Shown here: positions 19,697 through 29,213 of the stretch, piece by piece
How positions within the stretch are numbered: the stretch's first letter is position 1
Layout: every line of letters starts with the position of its first letter
Source of the DNA: an aff. Roholtiella sp. LEGE 12411
Lineage (GTDB): Bacteria; Cyanobacteriota; Cyanobacteriia; Cyanobacteriales; Nostocaceae
Direction of reading: 5' to 3'
Assembly: GCF_015206995.1 (NCBI RefSeq)
Contig: NZ_JADEXR010000015.1
Location: 1-64,000, forward strand
Length of the DNA stretch: 64,000 nt
The notes under the pieces: generated by a model
What the model saw: only the letters and a program-made list of their open reading frames with translations
Databases searched by the model: none
What the model was told of the DNA's origin: nothing
Made by a program: the position numbers and the translations under genes

Positions 19697-20009
19697 ATTG
19701 AAACGGAAAGATATGAGAGAGCGATCGCAATATTAAAATAAAAGTTCTCGACTTACTTATAGTCCAAGTTCTCTAACGATGATGGCTAGCACTTTCCTAC
19801 TTTTCGATCTTGGCGCTCTTGATTTTCAAGATTTGTTGATAAAATCATCTGACTGAATACCAGCTTGCTTTAAAATCGCACGTAATGTTTCCTCTGGCAC
19901 ATTACCTGAATGATTAGGACTGTTTAATTGTTATGATATCGCTTCCTGTAAATTTTTATTTTGGAGTTACGATCAAATAAGTTGAACGTTGCATCTGATG
20001 TGAAAAATA
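19697..20009. other. Gap with hicA remnant, upstream of a toxin-antitoxin pair
   Basis: The sequence between the groESL terminator and the antitoxin gene holds the hicA fragment (19826-19930) and HIP1 sites. A short frame on the minus strand left of it, ending VRELGL, may be a second remnant. Confidence 0.5.
19826..19930 (-). pseudogene. Remnant of a HicA-type mRNA interferase toxin
   Basis: Between two stop codons the minus strand reads QLNSPNHSGNVPEETLRAIL and then KQAGIQSDDFINKS. This matches the C-terminal half of HicA (YcfA) toxins: a P-N-H...V-P-E-x-T-L-R-x-I-L-K-Q-A-G-I motif. The N-terminal half, including the catalytic His region, is missing and no start codon is available. No hicB antitoxin is visible nearby. 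Probably a decayed toxin-antitoxin locus. Confidence 0.7.
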
Positions 20010-20225
20010 ATGCTACCTTTTAAGAAAAAAATTGTCACTGATGAAGCCATGCGTCCGGTAGCAGTCTTGATTGATTATCAAGACTGGCAGCAAATTGAGA
20101 AGATATTAGAAGCTCATCAATCACAACAAAAACAAGAGTTTAATTTAAACCAATATGTGGGTGTAATTCAACTAACTCAAGACCCTTTGGAATATCAACA
20201 GCAAATTAGGGATGAGTGGTGTTGA
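20010..20225 (+). CDS. Antitoxin of a PIN-type toxin-antitoxin pair
   Basis: A 71-residue protein: MLPFKKKIVTDEAMRPVAVL, then IDYQDWQQIEKILEAH, which resembles small Phd/YefM-like cyanobacterial antitoxins (RPVAVLIDYxDWxxIExIL). The N-terminal half should bind operator DNA and the C-terminal end should block the toxin. It overlaps the toxin gene by 10 nt, which supports a coupled TA operon and autoregulation. Both are known features of the class; nothing here tests activity. Confidence 0.8.
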   Translation: MLPFKKKIVTDEAMRPVAVLIDYQDWQQIEKILEAHQSQQKQEFNLNQYVGVIQLTQDPLEYQQQIRDEWC

Positions 20226-20590
20226 CACAACCTTTGATTTTTTTAGATACAAATGTAGTATTGTACTTCTTGGGTGGTCGTTTGGTAAACCCACTACCAT
20301 CAGGACAATATTTTATTTCAGTGATTACTGAGATTGAATTGCTTTCTTATCCGAGTCTCAGTCTAAAAGAAGAAACACAAATTATTGATTTTTTAAATAA
20401 AATTACAGTTGTTAGTATTGATAGTAATATTAAGAATTTAACAATCGCATTTCGCAAACAATATAGACTCAGGCTTCCTGACGCAATAATTGTGGCAACT
20501 GCAAAATATCTAAATGCAATATTGTTTACGAATGATGTCAGATTGGCTAATTTAACAGAAATTAACACTCAGTCTGTGCAAATTATGTAA
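20216..20590 (+). CDS. PIN domain toxin (VapC-like ribonuclease)
   Basis: A 124-residue PIN domain. The acidic metal-binding residues are in place: IFLDTNVVLYFL near the start, TEIELLSYP, then LRLPDAIIVATA and FTNDVRLAN near the end. Such toxins cleave RNA, commonly initiator tRNA or rRNA. GTG start at 20216; alternatives GTG at 20219 and TTG at 20222 also overlap the antitoxin gene. The module appears intact, unlike the hicA fragment just upstream. Confidence 0.87.
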   Translation: MVLTQPLIFLDTNVVLYFLGGRLVNPLPSGQYFISVITEIELLSYPSLSLKEETQIIDFLNKITVVSIDSNIKNLTIAFRKQYRLRLPDAIIVATAKYLNAILFTNDVRLANLTEINTQSVQIM

Positions 20591-20781
20591 TGGGAGCGAT
20601 CGCCTGCTTGAGGTTGAGGATGCGATCGCAATTCCTTCCACAACAGAATTTCAACAAGTTTTAGATTCTCTCCCCATTAGGGAATGAGCATAGACAGGTA
20701 GCAGATTATTGATAGGCGATCGCTCTTGAATAAGAGGTTAAAATTACCTAAATTTCCTTTTACCTTATACCTTGCAGTTTT

Positions 20782-21927
20782 ATGAGTTCACAATCTTCTC
20801 GCTCTGACAAAATTCTGGTTGTCGATGACTCTCCCGATAACGTATTTTTGATTAAAACTATTTTGGAAGAAGAAGGCTACACAATTAGCACCGCAGAAAA
20901 TGGAATTTCAGCATTAGCAGAACTGAAAGCATCTCCTTGTGACTTGGTGTTACTAGATTTAATGATGCCAGGAATGGACGGTTACGAGGTTACTACGCAC
21001 ATTCGTGGAGATATGAAGTTACCGCAATATATCCCGATACTGCTGATCACCGCCCATGATGCGCCCAATGTCGCCCGTGGATTAGACTTAGGTGCTGATG
21101 ATTTCATCCGCAAACCTGTAACTGTAGATGAACTGCTGGCTAGGGTGCGATCGCTTTTGCGTTTGAAACATAGTATGGATGAACGTGATGAAATTGCTCG
21201 CCAGCGAGAAGACTTCGTTTCACGCCTTACCCACGATTTACGCACTCCTTTAGTGGCTGCTGATCGCATGTTAATGCTTTTTCAGCAGGGTGCTTTGGGA
21301 GGTTTATCACCACAAATGCAGGAAGTAATTGCCATCATGGCTCGCAGCAATACTAACCTACTTTCTATGGTCAATACTTTATTGGAAGTTTATCGCTTTG
21401 AAGCAGGTCGTAAAACCCTGGCGCTTCAACCAGTTAATTTGATAAGTTTGTTAGAAGAGGTGACTGGAGAATTGGCGCCCTTGGCTGAAGCTAAAACACT
21501 ATCTATAAATCTAGATTTCATTCAGGATTTAAGCACGAATACAGTAATGGGCGATCGCTTAGAACTGCATCGTCTATTCACCAACCTTGTAGGCAATGCT
21601 ATCAAATTCACAGATTCTGGTTCTGTTACCATTCGTCTGACATCTCTACGCAAATTAGCCGAAACCGATCAATTTCAGTTTTCTCGGAAATCCAATTCTG
21701 TTGATTACATGAGCATAGAAATAGCGGATACCGGCCCAGGTATTTCCTCTGAAGAACAAGCCACTTTATTTGAACGATTTCGCCAGGGTAGCCACAAGAG
21801 TTCTGGTAGTGGCTTGGGACTGTACCTTTCTCGCAGAATTGTCGAGGCACATCAAGGCTTAATCCGGCTCAATTCAGAGTTGGGTGAAGGTAGTAAATTT
21901 ATTGTACTTTTACCCATGAAATCATAA
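20782..21927 (+). CDS. Hybrid response regulator / sensor histidine kinase
   Basis: A 381-residue protein with an N-terminal receiver domain (about 8-128, phospho-acceptor Asp59 in LVLLDLMMPGMDG) followed directly by a HisKA domain with His151 (FVSRLTHDLRTPLVAADRML) and an HATPase_c domain (N box HRLFTNLVGNAIKFT, G1 IADTGPGIS, G2 GSGLGLYLSRRIV). There is no membrane segment or PAS/GAF sensor, so it is cytoplasmic and its input probably comes through the receiver from another kinase. No regulator gene is adjacent. Start set by MSSQSSRSDKILVVDDS. Confidence 0.92.
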   Translation: MSSQSSRSDKILVVDDSPDNVFLIKTILEEEGYTISTAENGISALAELKASPCDLVLLDLMMPGMDGYEVTTHIRGDMKLPQYIPILLITAHDAPNVARGLDLGADDFIRKPVTVDELLARVRSLLRLKHSMDERDEIARQREDFVSRLTHDLRTPLVAADRMLMLFQQGALGGLSPQMQEVIAIMARSNTNLLSMVNTLLEVYRFEAGRKTLALQPVNLISLLEEVTGELAPLAEAKTLSINLDFIQDLSTNTVMGDRLELHRLFTNLVGNAIKFTDSGSVTIRLTSLRKLAETDQFQFSRKSNSVDYMSIEIADTGPGISSEEQATLFERFRQGSHKSSGSGLGLYLSRRIVEAHQGLIRLNSELGEGSKFIVLLPMKS

Positions 21928-22125
21928 AATAATTGGAATAAAAAAATATAAATTATTAATATTTTAGTTTCAAGTAATAACTTGATTATAAATAAAATTT
22001 ACAGATTTTAAAAAGTTATATATAAGATTATTAAAAAATAAGCATCATTATAAATGAAAGATTATGAATTGGATATATTAATATAGCGACATTTGTATTA
22101 AATCTTTCTTTCGCAAGAGCCAAAA

Positions 22126-23508
22126 ATGATTAATACTGAATTATCAAACATTGCTGAAATTGTTCTTAATCAGCGTAAGTTTTTTCAAACTAGCAAAACT
22201 AAAGATGTTGATTTTCGTATTGAACAACTCAAAACTCTCAAGCAAGCAGTTATTGAGCACAAACAATCAATAATTCAGGCATTACAAGCCGATTTACATA
22301 AGCCAGAATTTGAGATTTACATGACAGAATTTAGCATAATCAAGGAAGTGGATTATGCTATAAAACATCTTAAAACTTGGATTAAACCTAAAAAAGCAGC
22401 AGTTTCCTGGGAATTTTTTTCCTACTTTGCCCAAATTTATGCAGAACCGCTGGGAGTTGTTTTAATTATCGGCCCTTGGAATTATCCATTCAATTTAATT
22501 ATCTCACCGTTAGTTGGTGCGATCGCCGCAGGAAATTGTACAATTATCAAACCTTCAGAACTTGCCCCGCATACTTCCCATGTCCTTGCTGAGATTATTG
22601 CCAAATATTTCGATCCAGCTTATATTGCAGTGCTAGAAGGAGGCGTGGAAACCAGTCAAGAACTACTGGCAGAAAAGTTTGATCATATCTTTTTTACTGG
22701 TGGCACAGCTGTGGGTAAAATCATCATGGCAGCAGCGGCAAAACATCTTACACCAGTCACTTTGGAATTGGGCGGTAAAAGTCCTTGTATTGTAGATACT
22801 GATATTAATCTTGAACATACTATTAGACGAATTACTTGGGGAAAGTTTCTGAATGCTGGACAAACTTGTATTGCACCTGATTATCTTTTAGTTGACAAGA
22901 AAATCAAAAAAGATTTAGTAGATGGATTACAGGAATGCCTAAAAGAATTTTATGGCGAGCAGCCGGATAATAGTCCTGATTATGCCAGGATTATCAATCA
23001 AAAACACTTCGACAGATTAGTTAGCTTTCTTAAAGATGGTGCAATTATTATTGGCGCAGAGACTAAACCTTCAGAGCTGTATATTGCCCCCACATTGATT
23101 GATAATGTCTCTTTAGTAGATCCAATAATGCAGGAAGAAATTTTTGGGCCTCTGCTACCCATAATTGAATATACTAATATTGCCGAAGCGATCGCTTTGA
23201 TTAATTCTCGACCAAAGCCCTTAGCTTTATACTTATTTTCTCAAAATAAAAACCTGCAAAAGCGCGTTTTGCAGGAAACTTCATCTGGTGGAGTCTGTAT
23301 TAACGACACACTTATGCAGTTTGGGGCCTCATCTCTACCGTTTGGTGGTGTGGGAGATAGCGGTATTGGCAGCTATCACGGTAAAGCTAGTTTCGACATT
23401 TTTTCCCATGACAAAAGTGTATTACAAAACTCCTTCTGGCTGGATCTAAAATGGCGGTATGCTCCCTATAAGGGTAAATTACCCTTAATAAAGAAATTTC
23501 TGGGTTAA
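22126..23508 (+). CDS. Aldehyde dehydrogenase (class 3-like)
   Basis: A 460-residue NAD(P)-dependent aldehyde dehydrogenase. Catalytic Cys248 (NAGQTCIAPDY), general base Glu214 (TLELGGKSP) and the oxyanion Asn119 (GPWNYPF) are all present. The overall sequence resembles the cyanobacterial fatty/apocarotenal aldehyde dehydrogenase represented by Synechocystis slr0091, which oxidises long-chain aldehydes. The C-terminus lacks the membrane anchor of eukaryotic FALDH but carries a hydrophobic-basic end. The leader (21928-22125) is very AT-rich. Substrate is inferred from the family. Confidence 0.92.
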   Translation: MINTELSNIAEIVLNQRKFFQTSKTKDVDFRIEQLKTLKQAVIEHKQSIIQALQADLHKPEFEIYMTEFSIIKEVDYAIKHLKTWIKPKKAAVSWEFFSYFAQIYAEPLGVVLIIGPWNYPFNLIISPLVGAIAAGNCTIIKPSELAPHTSHVLAEIIAKYFDPAYIAVLEGGVETSQELLAEKFDHIFFTGGTAVGKIIMAAAAKHLTPVTLELGGKSPCIVDTDINLEHTIRRITWGKFLNAGQTCIAPDYLLVDKKIKKDLVDGLQECLKEFYGEQPDNSPDYARIINQKHFDRLVSFLKDGAIIIGAETKPSELYIAPTLIDNVSLVDPIMQEEIFGPLLPIIEYTNIAEAIALINSRPKPLALYLFSQNKNLQKRVLQETSSGGVCINDTLMQFGASSLPFGGVGDSGIGSYHGKASFDIFSHDKSVLQNSFWLDLKWRYAPYKGKLPLIKKFLG

Positions 23509-23570
23509 AAATTAAAAATCAAGAGTCATGAGTCAGGAGTTAAAAATTCTTAATTCTTAACTCCTAACTA

Positions 23571-24176
23571 TTAAAACCCAAAAGCGCTACTGTAACGCTC
23601 CTCTGTCCAGGGTTCGCCACGGCGATGGTAGCCATTACGCTCCCAAAAGCCAAGTTCTTCGCGACCTAAAAACTCCAAACCATTGATCCACTTAGCACTT
23701 TTCCAAGCGTAGAGATGGGGAACAACTAGCCGCATTGGGCCGCCATGTTCAGCTGGTAATGGCTCACCAAACACTTTAAAGGCAAAGAAGTTTTCTTCGC
23801 GCAAAAAGTCTTCTATTGAGATGTTGGTGGTGTAGCCGCCATAGCAGTGTTCCATAATATGCACTGATTTGGGATCTACTTCAATCAGATCCATAAAGTC
23901 TGTCACTTTAACGCCAGTCCATTTGACATCCAATTTAGACCAGCGCGTTACACAGTGAAAATCTGCCGTGAATTCGTACTGAGGTAGTGCGATGAAGTCT
24001 GACCAAGTGAAAGTCACAGGTTTTGCTAAACCCCAAATGCGAAACTCCCATTCCTCGGTGCTGACTTGGGGGGTTGCACCATAAGTTAATACGGGGAAAC
24101 CCTTGGCCAGGTGTTGACCTGGAGGGACGCGTTCGCCTTGTTCCTTTTCTGGTTTTTGAAAAAATTTTCCTAGCAT
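23571..24176 (-). CDS. Sulfite oxidase-like molybdopterin oxidoreductase
   Basis: A 201-residue protein of the oxidoreductase molybdopterin-binding family (COG2041, MsrP/YedY relatives). The Mo-cofactor cysteine is in ADFHCVTRWSKLDVKWTGVK (about residues 74-93), and the GGPMRLVVPHLYAWKSAKWI motif lies near 144. There is no Tat signal peptide, so unlike MsrP it should be cytoplasmic. It contains only the Moco domain, without the dimerisation or haem domain of true sulfite oxidases. Substrate unknown. Confidence 0.87.
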   Translation of the reverse strand: MLGKFFQKPEKEQGERVPPGQHLAKGFPVLTYGATPQVSTEEWEFRIWGLAKPVTFTWSDFIALPQYEFTADFHCVTRWSKLDVKWTGVKVTDFMDLIEVDPKSVHIMEHCYGGYTTNISIEDFLREENFFAFKVFGEPLPAEHGGPMRLVVPHLYAWKSAKWINGLEFLGREELGFWERNGYHRRGEPWTEERYSSAFGF

Positions 24177-24337
24177 AGTCGTAGAAAAATAAGTTTTCTC
24201 AAGACATTTACAAGCTTTTTTGCTGATTGGCTAAAAGCTAGAAGAACCAGATATTTTACTTGTTATTTAACATTCCCAGAGGCTAAAACCGCTGGGATTT
24301 TATGAAAGGCAGGGTAATTCCAAACTTTCGTGAGGTT

Positions 24338-24511
24338 TTATGATTCCTCTTCCTCTTCTTCAGTTGTTGGATAGACAAATGTAGAACGTCCAGTCAAAAT
24401 CGACTTGCCTAGGGAGAGAGCTTTCTGAGCTTCAACAACAGCTTTGTGCCTCCAGGTAGCTCGGCGTTTATCTCGTTTAGACTTGGACGTTTTCTTCTTA
24501 GGGACAGCCAT
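24338..24511 (-). CDS. rpmF: 50S ribosomal protein L32
   Basis: A 57-residue basic ribosomal protein. Start chosen at the internal ATG giving [20 protein letters not shown], the canonical N-terminus; an upstream in-frame start would add nine residues not seen in the family. The C-terminus ends in a Glu-rich tail (TTEEEEEES), typical of cyanobacterial L32. It lacks the zinc-binding cysteines found in some L32 proteins. Confidence 0.96.
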   Translation of the reverse strand: MAVPKKKTSKSKRDKRRATWRHKAVVEAQKALSLGKSILTGRSTFVYPTTEEEEEES

Positions 24512-24683
24512 ATTAGCGGAGATCGGAATTCTTGACAACCTTTTTATTCTAAGCGATCAACTGACCAAAGAAAGTATGAAGAATTAAACAGGCAGTCCAG
24601 AACCTAGGATTTGGAATATGGTGTGTTCTCTTTTTGATTAGCGTCTATCTAGCGCCCCATTTGGAGGTGTTTTCATCGGTATC

Positions 24684-25223
24684 TTAATCAGTGGGTTTTT
24701 CTGTTGTTGTAGGCTTGATGGGTTGGGGTAAAGCTGCGGGGCTAGTAGTAGCGGCTGGAACTGGATTAGAGGTTGTTTGTTTTTCAAATAACAGTAGCGA
24801 TCGCGCAGTTTTGAAGTAAGCTGCCCAGCGTTGAGCATCCGGGCGCGTGCGCCATTGGGAGCGGCTGACTTCTAATGTCAGAACTGGTGCGATCGCTCCA
24901 TAACTTTGTACGGATACGATTATTGAAACATCTGTAACCAAGATATCTTGGTCGAAGCTCCGTTGAGCAGCTGCCCTAGCAGCCGCTTCCGCCCTTCGCA
25001 GAATGGTTTCATAGTTTTCTTCTGGCAGACGGTCAATAGCTAGGTCAACTCTAGCGGTGTAAGCTCGCACAACCTCGGGCGCGATCGCTTCACTCAAAAG
25101 CCATATAGGAACCGTAAATATGAGCAAAACTACTAAAGGAACTGTCCGGATTCTTGTGGCAATTTGGCTAATAACTGAGAAGGGGATGATCGATGATGGT
25201 AGGTGAGCATGACTTTTGCTCAT
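24684..25223 (-). CDS. Hypothetical membrane-anchored protein, 179 aa
   Basis: One hydrophobic segment at about residues 28-45 (VPLVVLLIFTVPIWLLSEA), then a soluble domain with an Ala-rich helix (LRRAEAAARAAAQRSF) and a beta-rich part (ILVTDVSIIVSVQSYGAIAP). It ends in a Pro/Thr/Ala-rich tail. It resembles conserved cyanobacterial hypotheticals; no family is recognised. Probably faces the periplasm or lumen. It diverges from the caspase-fold gene 200 nt to the right. Confidence 0.65.
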   Translation of the reverse strand: MSKSHAHLPSSIIPFSVISQIATRIRTVPLVVLLIFTVPIWLLSEAIAPEVVRAYTARVDLAIDRLPEENYETILRRAEAAARAAAQRSFDQDILVTDVSIIVSVQSYGAIAPVLTLEVSRSQWRTRPDAQRWAAYFKTARSLLLFEKQTTSNPVPAATTSPAALPQPIKPTTTEKPTD

Positions 25224-25422
25224 AACTTTGTAGCTCCTTATTGATGATCTGTAATGGAAATTGAGTAAAAGTATTTTCCGACGTGTTGTCGTAATAAAAG
25301 CTACATTATATCTGAAGGTTCGATGTGAATTACCTAGACTAAAAGAAATAGGTTAGCTTTCCTAAAACAACAAAGTTAACCGCAATTTTAAGACCAGCAA
25401 ACAATAACTGACAAACAGCGGG

Positions 25423-27405
25423 ATGGCAAATTACTGGGCGATCGCTATTGGCATCAATCAATATCAGTTATTTCAACCTTTAAGTTATGCCCAAGCAGAT
25501 GCTGAGGCACTAGGGGATTTATTAGTAACAGAGGCAGGTTTTGTCAGGGAACACTGTCTGCTGATGACAGATACTTCGCCACCGAGAGCAAATAGATCAA
25601 CCTATCCGACTAAAGAAAATATTCTGCTTTTGCTTGAAGATTTAGCAGCAACAAGTTTTCACCCACAAGATTATCTGTGGTTATTCTTTAGCGGTTATGG
25701 GGTCAACTACAACGGTAAAGATTACTTGATACCAGTAGAAGGAAACCCCGAACTGGTTCTAGAGACTGGCATAGAAGTGCGATCGCTAATGCAAAGTCTG
25801 CAACTTGCTGACTTGAATGTATTGCTACTACTCGATATCAACCGCGCCTTTGGTACTCAAGCGGATGCCCCTGTGGGGGAAGAAATCATAGAGCTAGCCC
25901 AAGAACTACAAATTGCCACAATTCTTTCTTGCCAGCCAGAGCAATTCTCCCACGAAAATAGCGAACTAGGTCATGGATTCTTTACAGCGGCGTTGTTAGA
26001 AGCTTTGCGTTCTGGCAATGGCAGCAGCTTAACTGATTTAGAAAGCTACCTGAGCTTGATCACGCCTCAATTATGTCAACATCACTGGCGTCCCATCCAA
26101 AACCCTGCTGTTATCATCCCATCAAGACAGCAAGTAATCTTGCCGCAATTGGCAGTAGAAAGTGACTTGGAAACAGATCCGATTATTTATCCAGAAGAAT
26201 CCTTCGCTATTGCTCGTGCAGCTCCCCCACTTGATGACAATCCGCCTAAAACTTCCGCAGATCAGGATAGGTGGGAAGAAGTCAGAACAGTGGAAACTAC
26301 TGTGAGTCCATCTTCCCAACAGAAAGCAAAAGACGATAATTCTGATCGAGAAGTAGTTATAGAGTCAGTTTCCGAGCCAGTAGGCAAGTTTCCAGATCAA
26401 AATCTAATGCCAGAAACTTCCCTAGATGTGAATACAAACGGAAGGTTCCTCCCCTCACTCCAGTCGTCTCACCAGGAGGAATCTACGCACCTTACTGACT
26501 CCTCTTACCCAGCCTACGTCTCACGATTGCCGCCAAATCAGACAAATACCCCTGCATTGTGGAAACAGTTTATATTGTGGGGTGGAGGCAGCATGGTGGT
26601 AGCGGGTTTAATCGCAGTTGTTTTTCTTCGCAATCAAGCAACTTTTAGAATTAAGCAAATATCGATAGCATCACCCAATGCTGAGACTAGTGATCCTACG
26701 TTTCAGGATTCACCAAATGACCGCTCTATTACTGAAGTTGCTCCACCAGGTCAATCAAGAAATCGATCCAGAGCGCAAATAGCCTCTAATTCTGAGTCAA
26801 AAAACCGGAATCAAGCAGTATTAGATTTAAGAAAAATGTCGCTCCGGCCAACTCAAGCTAGCGATCTTAGCTTGGCGATCGCTACAGCCCGGAAAATTCA
26901 ACCCGGTGAACCGCTTTATCAACAAGCTCAGGAGAATATTAAGATTTGGAGCCGGATGATTTTAGAGTTAGCCGAGGGTCGTGCTAAACAAAGACGATAT
27001 GCTAATGCCATTGCAACCGCACAATTAATCACCAAAGACGAAGCCCTTTATGCTAAAGCACAAGCAGCAATTAACCAGTGGCGGATAGAGAGCAAGGAGT
27101 ATGTGAGTAATAAAACTCTTTTAGATGCAGCGAATGCTTTGATTAATCCCGGACAGGCATCTACTTACAATCGTGCTATCGAAGTTGCCAAGAGAGTACC
27201 ATCAGGTCAACCAGGCTTTGATACTGCTCAAAAATCGATCAATAAATGGAGTGAAAAAATTTTAGATTTAGCTAAAAGTCGCGCGGCTCAAGGAGAACTC
27301 AATGCAGCAATTAAAACTGCGGCTCTAGTTCCGGAAGTAACGGCCGCTTACGAAGATGCTCAAGATGCTATCCAAAAATGGCAGGATAGAAGAATTAGAA
27401 ATTAG
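25423..27405 (+). CDS. Caspase-fold protein with altered catalytic dyad (pseudo-orthocaspase)
   Basis: A 660-residue protein. Residues about 1-235 form a caspase-like p20 domain (MANYWAIAIGINQYQLFQPL, LWLFFSGYGVNYNGKDYLIP, LNVLLLLDINRAFG, GHGFFTAALLEALRSG). The His expected in SGHG is Tyr92 and the Cys expected in D-x-C is Asn140, so proteolysis is not expected. After a linker there is a membrane segment at about 384-402. Four helical repeats follow, each ending in a version of AQ..I..W (for example AQENIKIWSRMILELA, AQKSINKWSEKILDLA). The N-terminal domain is thus cytoplasmic or periplasmic depending on topology. Inactive caspase homologues are known in cyanobacteria and are thought to act as scaffolds or regulators. 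Confidence 0.88.
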   Translation: MANYWAIAIGINQYQLFQPLSYAQADAEALGDLLVTEAGFVREHCLLMTDTSPPRANRSTYPTKENILLLLEDLAATSFHPQDYLWLFFSGYGVNYNGKDYLIPVEGNPELVLETGIEVRSLMQSLQLADLNVLLLLDINRAFGTQADAPVGEEIIELAQELQIATILSCQPEQFSHENSELGHGFFTAALLEALRSGNGSSLTDLESYLSLITPQLCQHHWRPIQNPAVIIPSRQQVILPQLAVESDLETDPIIYPEESFAIARAAPPLDDNPPKTSADQDRWEEVRTVETTVSPSSQQKAKDDNSDREVVIESVSEPVGKFPDQNLMPETSLDVNTNGRFLPSLQSSHQEESTHLTDSSYPAYVSRLPPNQTNTPALWKQFILWGGGSMVVAGLIAVVFLRNQATFRIKQISIASPNAETSDPTFQDSPNDRSITEVAPPGQSRNRSRAQIASNSESKNRNQAVLDLRKMSLRPTQASDLSLAIATARKIQPGEPLYQQAQENIKIWSRMILELAEGRAKQRRYANAIATAQLITKDEALYAKAQAAINQWRIESKEYVSNKTLLDAANALINPGQASTYNRAIEVAKRVPSGQPGFDTAQKSINKWSEKILDLAKSRAAQGELNAAIKTAALVPEVTAAYEDAQDAIQKWQDRRIRN

Positions 27406-27499
27406 AAATTAAAAATGGTAAAAAGTTCAAAGTCCAGAGTCAAAAGCAACTGCCATGAACCCTGGACTATTAATTATTGAACTATTGATTGACTTTGTG

Positions 27500-27877
27500 T
27501 TAACAGTACTGCGACACATCCTCACCACATTCGTCGGCTAGATAGCACATTGCTCGGAAACGTAAGCCAACTACTTCGTCATATAAGGGGTTAAGCTTAC
27601 ACATTGGCGGAATGTGAAACAGGGTTTTCCCGAATAATTTGACATCGCGCTCAAAGGGGCACTGAGATGGAATCAGTTTGCACAAACGGTGAGCTAGTTG
27701 GCGATCGTGAACTTGAATGCTGTCTACTCGCTGCCTCAATGGTTGGAGAATATCATAGTAAAACTTGGAAGTAGAACGGTGCAACTGGGTTACATGAGCA
27801 TCACTAGACTCTGCTTGACTGATCAATACCCAGCTTGCCAAAAAAATCTTTTTTGTGGTATTATTAAATACCTTCAT
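27500..27877 (-). CDS. Mo-dependent nitrogenase C-terminal domain protein
   Basis: A 125-residue protein ending in the family block LIPSQCPFERDVKLFGKTLF, then HIPPMCKLNPLYDEVVGLRF and RAMCYLADECGEDVSQYC. The domain (Pfam Mo-nitro_C) is named after nitrogenase association but is widespread as stand-alone cyanobacterial proteins of unknown role. Five cysteines follow its conserved pattern. The first 20 residues are moderately hydrophobic (IFLASWVLISQAESSDA) and could be a weak signal peptide. No nif gene is nearby. Confidence 0.82.
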   Translation of the reverse strand: MKVFNNTTKKIFLASWVLISQAESSDAHVTQLHRSTSKFYYDILQPLRQRVDSIQVHDRQLAHRLCKLIPSQCPFERDVKLFGKTLFHIPPMCKLNPLYDEVVGLRFRAMCYLADECGEDVSQYC

Positions 27878-28359
27878 GGTTAGTCCTCTGTGTTATTGAG
27901 GGTATTCATCTTTCCGATGAATATATACAAAGTGGCAACGACCTTTCCCGGAAGAATCGTGTTCTGACTGACGATACAATATAGTGTTTGAGTAGCCACT
28001 TAAGTCAGAACCTAATTTATTACTACATCAAGTTAATCGCAAATTTTGCGGAGTGGTAGTGTACTAACGCTGATCTTGTTTATATCTTGACACAGTTTAA
28101 ATTTTAGTAAAGACATCTACCATGAGACAGATTATGGTGTAAATTTTACAAGATTTAATATAACGAATTCCTGCAAATATTTTTTGTAAGTATAAATATC
28201 AGCGATGGAAATAATTTTGCTGGTGGCTGAATGCCTTGCAAACACAGAGAAGTTTGAGCGCTGGCTTTTGAGAAGTCCAACTATCGACTTTCAAAATCTA
28301 AGAACTTCAGGGCTGGTTTGCCGCCAGAAATCACTGCTTCTACTGGTTCGGTAACGAAA
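27878..28359. other. AT-rich gap before the decayed transporter
   Basis: Contains the promoter region of the Mo-nitro_C gene on its left side. At 28270-28350 the minus strand has an open stretch of 25 codons with protein-like composition, possibly another gene fragment, that I cannot identify. Confidence 0.4.
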
Positions 28360-28990
28360 GTGATTATCCTGCAATTTGCAACTTATAGCGTATTCGGGCT
28401 GACTTACCTGGGATTAGCATTGGGTTACATTCCCGGTTTACGCATGAACTAATTTTTACACCCTTGACCTTGAGCTTGACTGAAGCTTTGGGTTTAAATC
28501 ATTTACTGTAGGCTTACCCTTAGCGGAGTCTGCTTTAGTAGCTGCTAGCTTATTGCTAATCATTCGGCGGATAAAACCCCAGCGCATCCTGAAAAAGGTG
28601 GATTGGAACTTGCTGGTGATGTTTTCTGGACTCTTCATTCTGACTAGAGCCACACAGAAGTTGAATTTGCTACAGCCATTTACCCATGCGGTTGACTCAG
28701 CTGCGAGTCTATTGGGTATAACCGTTGTGCTGTCTAACTTGATTTCTAATGTTCCGGCTGTACTCTTACTTCAACCCCTCATTTCTCAGGATGACACCAA
28801 GTCTTGGCTGTTGCTAGCAGCCGGCTCAACTTTGGCAGGTAATCTAACCTTATTCGGTGCAGTTGCTAACCTGATCACTGTAGAAGCCGCTGCTGAGCTT
28901 GGTTACAAGCTGACTTTTTGGGAGCATTTGCGTTTTGGAGCGCCGTTAACAGTGTGTACTTTAGTTTTAGTATACCTCTGGGTTCATTGA
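28360..28990 (+). pseudogene. Decayed ArsB/SLC13-type anion transporter
   Basis: An N-terminal piece from about 28360 reads VIILQFATYSVFGLTYLGLA, then LGYIPGLRMN, and stops at TAA 28450-28452. A C-terminal piece from about 28505 to 28990 reads VGLPLAESALVAASLLLIIR and on through DWNLLVMFSGLFILTRA, LSNLISNVPAVLLLQPL and AGNLTLFGAVANLITVE. These are the two ends of an ArsB/CitM-like 12-helix permease; a family member has about 400 residues, so the middle (about 200 codons) is deleted and the frame is broken. The retained NVPAVLL and LTLFGAVAN motifs are the C-terminal substrate-binding half. Not expected to be functional. Confidence 0.8.
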
Positions 28991-29213
28991 GGGCGATCGC
29001 TCTAATTACTATTGTTTGCGTCTATAAGATCTATGAGATAAATTTGTATAAACTGAGCCAGGAAAACAGAATTATATACGTGTATATTGCTAACTCTACC
29101 TTAGTGGGTTTTCGGTTTTTATATTAGGTTCAGCCGAAGTTCAATACATCTTACTAAAATTTTACTTATACACAATAAATACATCTTCTACTTGCTTGTA
29201 GAGGCTATAGAGT

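Noticed and set aside
27500-27877. Evidence for a nitrogen fixation cluster
   Set aside because: The Mo-nitro_C domain is found in many cyanobacteria outside nif clusters, and no nif gene is present in the window.
28270-28350. 25-codon open stretch (minus strand, TFVTEPVEAVISGGKPALKF)
   Set aside because: Protein-like, possibly a gene remnant, but too short to identify and without start or context.
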